Shown here in pieces: positions 6,917-9,902 of a DNA stretch of 9,902 nt (position 1 is its first letter; every line of letters starts with the position of its first letter). A program made the position numbers and the translations under genes. The notes below the pieces were generated by a model. That model saw nothing but the letters and a program-made list of their open reading frames with translations, was not told where the DNA came from and searched no databases. Source of the stretch: an uncultured Haloferula sp. (GTDB taxonomy: Bacteria > Verrucomicrobiota > Verrucomicrobiae > Verrucomicrobiales > Akkermansiaceae); contig CAMLOZ010000083.1 in assembly GCA_946481625.1 (NCBI GenBank), positions 1 to 9,902 on the forward strand, given 5' to 3'.

Positions 6917-6930
6917 CGGGGCGGAAACGA

Positions 6931-7080
6931 AGTTCCAAGTGAGAAGTTTCAAGTTCCAAGAACGGCAGGAATTCCCCGGGGGAAGGGGTCGCGTGAAACG
7001 GGCTGTTTCTTTGGGAATTCAGGGTTTGGAATTTGGCACTTCCGCCTTTGGCACTTGGCACTTCTTCCTTGGAACTTGAG
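6931..7080. repeat. Heptanucleotide repeat element in inverted arms abutting dnaG
   Basis: On the + strand, AGTTCCA, AGTGAGA, AGTTTCA, AGTTCCA and AGAACGG follow each other with an exact period of 7 (6931-6965). On the minus strand, read from 7077 down to 7013, come AAGTTCC, AAGGAAG, AAGTGCC, AAGTGCC, AAAGGCGG, AAGTGCC, AAATTCC, AAACCCTG and AATTCCC, with a period of 7 or 8. The two arms are inverted: TCAAGTTCCAAG (6949-6960) is the exact complement of 7068-7079, and GAATTCCC (about 6970-6977) pairs with GGGAATTC (7013-7020). The whole could fold as a large imperfect hairpin ending 9 bases before the dnaG GTG. The DNA is more A/T-rich than its surroundings. It looks like an expanded simple repeat or a small inverted-repeat element. 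Confidence 0.6.
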
Positions 7081-7088
7081 ACTGCGCC

Positions 7089-8990
7089 GTGCCCCAAATC
7101 TCCCGGGAGACGACCGAGCAGATCCTCGCCGCCACGGATATCGTGGACGTGATCGGCTCGTACATCCAGGTGAAGCGGGCGGGCCCGGCGTACAAGGCGC
7201 TGTGCCCCTTCCACAACGAGAAGACGCCTTCGTTCAACATCAACCCGCAGCGGCAGTTCTTCCATTGCTTCGGCTGCGGCAAGAGCGGGGACGCGATCAC
7301 CTTCGTGCGCGAGTACGAGAACCTGACCTTCGCCGACGCGGTGAAGAAGCTGGGCAACCGCGCGGGGATCGCGGTGGTGGAGGAAGCGGTCGATCCGAAG
7401 GAGGACCGTGCGCGGCGGCAGCGTGGCAAGCAACTCGACCTGCATCGCGAGGTCGCCGGCTTCCTGCACCAGATGCTCTTCACGCGCGAGGCCACCCATG
7501 CCCGCGAGCACTTGAAGGGCCGCGGCTTCGGCAAGGAGATGGCGGAGCGCTGGCAGATCGGCTGGATGCCGGAGGATCCGCGGGTCTTCATGGACTGGGC
7601 GCGCGAGAAGAAGCTGACCGGGCGCGACCTGGTGGACTCGGGCATCTTCGTGCAGAAGGAGCGCGGCGGCATCTACGTGCGCTTCCGCGACCGCCTGATG
7701 ATCCCGATCCGGAACGAGCATGGCGACGTGATCGCCTTCACGGGCCGTCAACTCCGGGAGGATCCCCGCAGCGGGAAGTATATCAACTCGCCGGAAACCT
7801 CGGTCTTCAAGAAGTCGCATGTGCTCTTCGCGCTGGAGCGCGCGCGCAAGGCGATCCTGAAGGAGAACGTGGTGGTGATCTGCGAGGGGCAGGTGGACAC
7901 GATCTGCTGCCACGAGCACGGCTTCGAGAACGTGGTCGGCACGCAGGGCACGGCGTTCACTACCCATCACGCGAAGCTGCTGCGGCGCTACGCGAAGAAC
8001 GTGATCCTTTGCTTCGATTCGGACAACGCCGGCCTGGAGGCGGCGGCGAAGGCCTTCCCGATCCTGACGGCGGAAGGCCTGCCGGTGAAGGTGGCGCTCA
8101 TGCCCGCGGGCGAGGACCCCGATACCTTCCTCCGCAAGCACGGCGCGGATGCCTTCCGCGAGCTACTGGCGAAGGCGGTGGATTTCTTCGACTTCCGGAT
8201 CGACCGCGAGGCGGCGGCAGGAAACCTGGCCAGCCTGCAGCAGCGCTCGGCCTTCGCGAAGACCTGTGCGAATTTGCTCTCGATGGTCCCCGATGCGGTG
8301 ACGCGCGAGAACATGATCAACCACGTGGCCACGCGCCTGCGGATCGGGGTGCCGGAGCTGCGGGATTCCGTGGCGCGCGAGATCCGCTTCGCGAAGAACA
8401 AGCCGGAACCAAGGGACCGCAACGCGCCGCCGGAGCCGGAGAAGGTGGAGGCGGTCCCGATGGATCCGTTGGTGGGCTACCTTTGCAGCCTGGCCCTGCA
8501 CTCGGCCCCGGCGCAGGATTGGTTGGGGGAGCAGTACGAGACGCTGCACGAGGCCGCGGAGGACATCGAGGGCGTGCCGGTGCTGGAGTCGATCCTTTCG
8601 GCGCGGCCGGATCCGGCGTCGCCCGCATCGGTGAATGCCTTTCTCGCCGGTCTGTCGGAGTCCTACCGGCTGGCGCTGCATGCGGACCCGACCTTCCACA
8701 CGGACCCGCCGGAGGACTGGCGGAGTGCGGCGGAGGAGGCGGTGGCACGGGTCAGCGCGAAAGCCTTGCTGAAGCGGGATGCGCGGGTCACGGCGGAGCT
8801 CTCGCGGGCCGATCTGAGCCCGGCCGACATGACCCGCCTGCTGCAGGAAGCGAAGTTGATCCATCACCTGATCTCCGGCCTCGACCAGCGGTTTATCTTC
8901 AACGACCGCTTCGCCCCGGCGAGAAAAGCCACCCCGAAGCCTTTTTTCCGCACAAATCGCTCAGATTCAAGGCCGCAAAACAATCCTTGA
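7089..8990 (+). CDS. dnaG: DNA primase DnaG
   Basis: This 633-residue primase makes the RNA primers for lagging-strand and initiation synthesis together with the replicative helicase. The N-terminal zinc-binding domain has Cys39-x2-His42 and Cys60-x2-Cys63. Tyr-Ile-Asn-Ser-Pro-Glu-Thr (231-237) belongs to the primase catalytic core. The TOPRIM domain follows, with Glu266-Gly-Gln-Val-Asp270, Gly-Thr-Gln-Gly-Thr (284-288) and Asp310-Ser-Asp312 as metal-binding residues. The usual Glu-Gly-Tyr-x-Asp and Asp-Gly-Asp are altered to Gln and Ser at non-catalytic positions. Residues from about 455 form the variable C-terminal domain that contacts DnaB. The length is normal. The start is GTG 7089, with no Shine-Dalgarno: the heptad repeat runs to 9 bases before it. 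ATG codons upstream are out of frame. rpoD follows after 105 bp in the same direction, the conserved dnaG-rpoD pair; rpsU, which often precedes dnaG, is absent. Confidence 0.97.
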   Translation: MPQISRETTEQILAATDIVDVIGSYIQVKRAGPAYKALCPFHNEKTPSFNINPQRQFFHCFGCGKSGDAITFVREYENLTFADAVKKLGNRAGIAVVEEAVDPKEDRARRQRGKQLDLHREVAGFLHQMLFTREATHAREHLKGRGFGKEMAERWQIGWMPEDPRVFMDWAREKKLTGRDLVDSGIFVQKERGGIYVRFRDRLMIPIRNEHGDVIAFTGRQLREDPRSGKYINSPETSVFKKSHVLFALERARKAILKENVVVICEGQVDTICCHEHGFENVVGTQGTAFTTHHAKLLRRYAKNVILCFDSDNAGLEAAAKAFPILTAEGLPVKVALMPAGEDPDTFLRKHGADAFRELLAKAVDFFDFRIDREAAAGNLASLQQRSAFAKTCANLLSMVPDAVTRENMINHVATRLRIGVPELRDSVAREIRFAKNKPEPRDRNAPPEPEKVEAVPMDPLVGYLCSLALHSAPAQDWLGEQYETLHEAAEDIEGVPVLESILSARPDPASPASVNAFLAGLSESYRLALHADPTFHTDPPEDWRSAAEEAVARVSAKALLKRDARVTAELSRADLSPADMTRLLQEAKLIHHLISGLDQRFIFNDRFAPARKATPKPFFRTNRSDSRPQNNP

Positions 8991-9015
8991 CGGTACGGGA
9001 AGTGCCCCGAATATT
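8987..9015 (+). promoter_or_regulatory. Upstream rpoD promoter candidate (P1)
   Basis: TTGACG (8987-8992, five of six consensus bases) overlaps the dnaG stop codon. Seventeen bases later comes AATATT (9010-9015, four of six). Spacing and position favour a promoter serving rpoD independently of dnaG, with a start near 9022. Confidence 0.5.
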
Positions 9016-9024
9016 CCCGCCCGC

Positions 9025-9053
9025 TTCGGACTGCCGTCTGCTTGCGCTATAAT
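9025..9053 (+). promoter_or_regulatory. Downstream rpoD promoter candidate with perfect TATAAT (P2)
   Basis: TATAAT (9048-9053) is a perfect sigma-70 -10 element in otherwise GC-rich DNA. A weak -35, TTCGGA (9025-9030), stands 17 bp upstream. The predicted start near 9060 gives a 5' leader of about 36 bases. With the candidate at 8987 it makes a tandem pair, as is common before housekeeping sigma genes. Confidence 0.6.
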
Positions 9054-9095
9054 GGGAGAATTTTGCCTGAATTCCCCGTCCCATCACCTCTGTCC

Positions 9096-9902
9096 ATGTC
9101 CACCAAGAAAGCTGCTGCCGCTGCCAAATCGAAGGGCTCCAAACCGACACCGAAAGCGGGAGCGAAGCCCGCTCCCGCGAAGAAGCCGGCCCCGGCCAAA
9201 GCCGTGAAAGCGGCCAAGCCCGCGGCGAAACCGGCCTCCAAGCCCGCCCCGGTGGCGAAGAAACCCGCAGCCAAGGCGCCCGCCAAGCCCGCGCCGCAGA
9301 AGCCCGCTCCGGCCAAGGCAGCGAAACCGGCAGCCGCTCCCGCGAAACCTGCCGCGAAGAAGCCCGCGCCCGCTCCGGCCAAGGCAGCGAAGCCCGCCGC
9401 CAAGGCGGAGAAGGCCAAGCCCGCCGGAGCTCCGAAGAAGGCGGCTCCCGCGCCCGAGGCGAAGAAGGCCGCGCCGGAAGCCAAGAAGGCCGCGGAGACC
9501 AAGAAGGCCGCCGCTCCCGAGAAGAAGGTGGAAGCCGCTGCCACCGCTCCCGCCGCCGAGACCCATCGCGCCGACGGCGAGAAGCCGCGCATCGACACTC
9601 CGGAGATTCAGGAGAAGATCCGCGAACTGATCAAGCTGGCCAAGGAGCAGGAATACCTCACCTACGACGACATCAACGAAATCCTGCCGAACGACCTGGT
9701 CGAGCCGGCGGACGTGGAGGCGATCATGGAGCGCCTCCGCAACATGGAGTTCGACATCATCGATGCCTCCGAAGTCGACCGCTACAAGGACAAGAAGCGC
9801 GACGAAGGCGACGGTGACGAAGAGGAAGTGAAGGGCGACCAGAAGCTCGACATCCTCGACGACCCGGTCCGCATGTATCTCAAGCAGATGGGCCAGGTCC
9901 CG
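9096..9902 (+). CDS. rpoD: Primary sigma factor RpoD, 3'-truncated, with H1-like Lys/Ala/Pro tail
   Basis: The first 269 residues of the housekeeping RNA polymerase sigma factor run off the window. Residues 1 to about 150 consist almost wholly of Lys, Ala and Pro. From about 166 (Ile-Asp-Thr-Pro-Glu-Ile-Gln) comes sigma region 1.1, with Leu-Thr-Tyr-Asp-Asp-Ile-Asn and Met-Glu-Phe-Asp-Ile-Ile. An acidic linker precedes Asp256-Pro-Val-Arg-Met-Tyr-Leu-Lys-Gln-Met-Gly, the start of region 1.2. Group 1 sigma factors direct polymerase to the -10/-35 promoters of most genes. ATG 9096 is chosen because the tail is in frame with region 1.1 and two promoter candidates precede it. No Shine-Dalgarno is visible (CACCTCTGTCC before the ATG). 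Internal starts are unlikely: the tail has no Met after the first. Its place behind dnaG is the classical macromolecular-synthesis arrangement. Confidence 0.95.
   Translation, partial: MSTKKAAAAAKSKGSKPTPKAGAKPAPAKKPAPAKAVKAAKPAAKPASKPAPVAKKPAAKAPAKPAPQKPAPAKAAKPAAAPAKPAAKKPAPAPAKAAKPAAKAEKAKPAGAPKKAAPAPEAKKAAPEAKKAAETKKAAAPEKKVEAAATAPAAETHRADGEKPRIDTPEIQEKIRELIKLAKEQEYLTYDDINEILPNDLVEPADVEAIMERLRNMEFDIIDASEVDRYKDKKRDEGDGDEEEVKGDQKLDILDDPVRMYLKQMGQVP
9105..9545 (+). repeat. Low-complexity Lys/Ala/Pro-coding repeat within rpoD
   Basis: Degenerate units built from Lys-Pro-Ala, Ala-Lys-Lys-Pro-Ala and Pro-Ala-Lys-Ala-Ala-Lys are repeated for about 147 codons. Near the end the character changes to Glu-Ala-Lys-Lys-Ala-Ala. 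The same nucleotide words recur, for example GCTCCGGCCAAGGCAGCGAA at both 9305-9324 and 9370-9389, which points to slippage or recombination as the source. The composition resembles eukaryotic histone H1 C-terminal tails and bacterial AlgP/HctB-like proteins. Confidence 0.8.

Noticed and set aside
6890..6920. CCGAAAAGTGGGACATTTTTCGG considered as the end of an insertion sequence.
   Set aside because: No transposase, target duplication or matching second end is present in the window, so it is recorded only as a hairpin.
6819..8141. Upstream continuation of the minus-strand frame that ends at 6648, giving almost 500 residues.
   Set aside because: It is antisense to dnaG and crosses the heptad repeat. 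Its composition is the Arg/His/Leu-rich pattern of a shadow frame. Only the last 57 codons, from ATG 6818, look coding.
7055..9052. A 665-codon + strand frame overlapping dnaG.
   Set aside because: It is the +1 shadow of dnaG, Gly/Arg/Ala-rich without domains, kept open by high GC content.
9047..9598. Minus-strand Gly/Ala/Phe-rich frames opposite the start of rpoD.
   Set aside because: They are the complement of the Lys/Ala/Pro repeat; the repetitive appearance comes from the sense-strand repeat.

Overview
The window reads as chromosomal DNA of a GC-rich bacterium, most likely from the Verrucomicrobia (Luteolibacter/Haloferula-like). This is inferred from four things. A very long extracellular repeat protein ends in a calcium-loop-like segment and a short C-terminal domain of a type common in that phylum. 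Genes show strong G/C third-position bias but almost no recognisable Shine-Dalgarno sequences. dnaG lies directly before rpoD. The DnaG TOPRIM motif has a Gln variant that I associate, from memory, with the PVC superphylum. No 16S gene or other decisive marker is present, so the taxon is not proven.

Left part (2-3845, + strand). This holds the 3' end of a giant beta-propeller-type protein with about 19 Ser-x-Asp-Gly-x-x-Trp repeats. A short glutaredoxin-fold gene with a monothiol Cys-Gly-Trp-Ser centre follows and may be leaderless.

Middle part (3846-6818). Several small transcription units face each other. A REP-like palindromic cluster and compact hairpins separate the glutaredoxin from a convergent serine hydrolase of the beta-lactamase/family VIII esterase fold (- strand). 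Divergent from the hydrolase is a small secreted or lipoprotein-like hypothetical protein (+). It converges, across a perfect GC hairpin, on a tetratricopeptide-repeat protein (-). A 56-residue basic protein (-) with strong coding bias follows, with a hairpin straight after its stop.

Right part (6819-9902). An intergenic region of about 270 bp carries hairpins and a heptanucleotide repeat tract arranged as two inverted arms that run almost to the dnaG start codon. Then come dnaG (primase, complete) and the 5' part of rpoD (housekeeping sigma factor), the core of the classical macromolecular-synthesis operon. Two tandem sigma-70-type promoter candidates sit between dnaG and rpoD. The sigma factor begins with an unusual Lys/Ala/Pro-rich, histone-H1-like tail of about 150 residues before region 1.1.

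No tRNA, rRNA, transposase, phage gene or CRISPR array was seen. The observations most worth following are the H1-like tail on RpoD, the heptad inverted-repeat element abutting dnaG, the mutually exclusive hairpins at 3887-3950, and the unassigned 56-residue protein.
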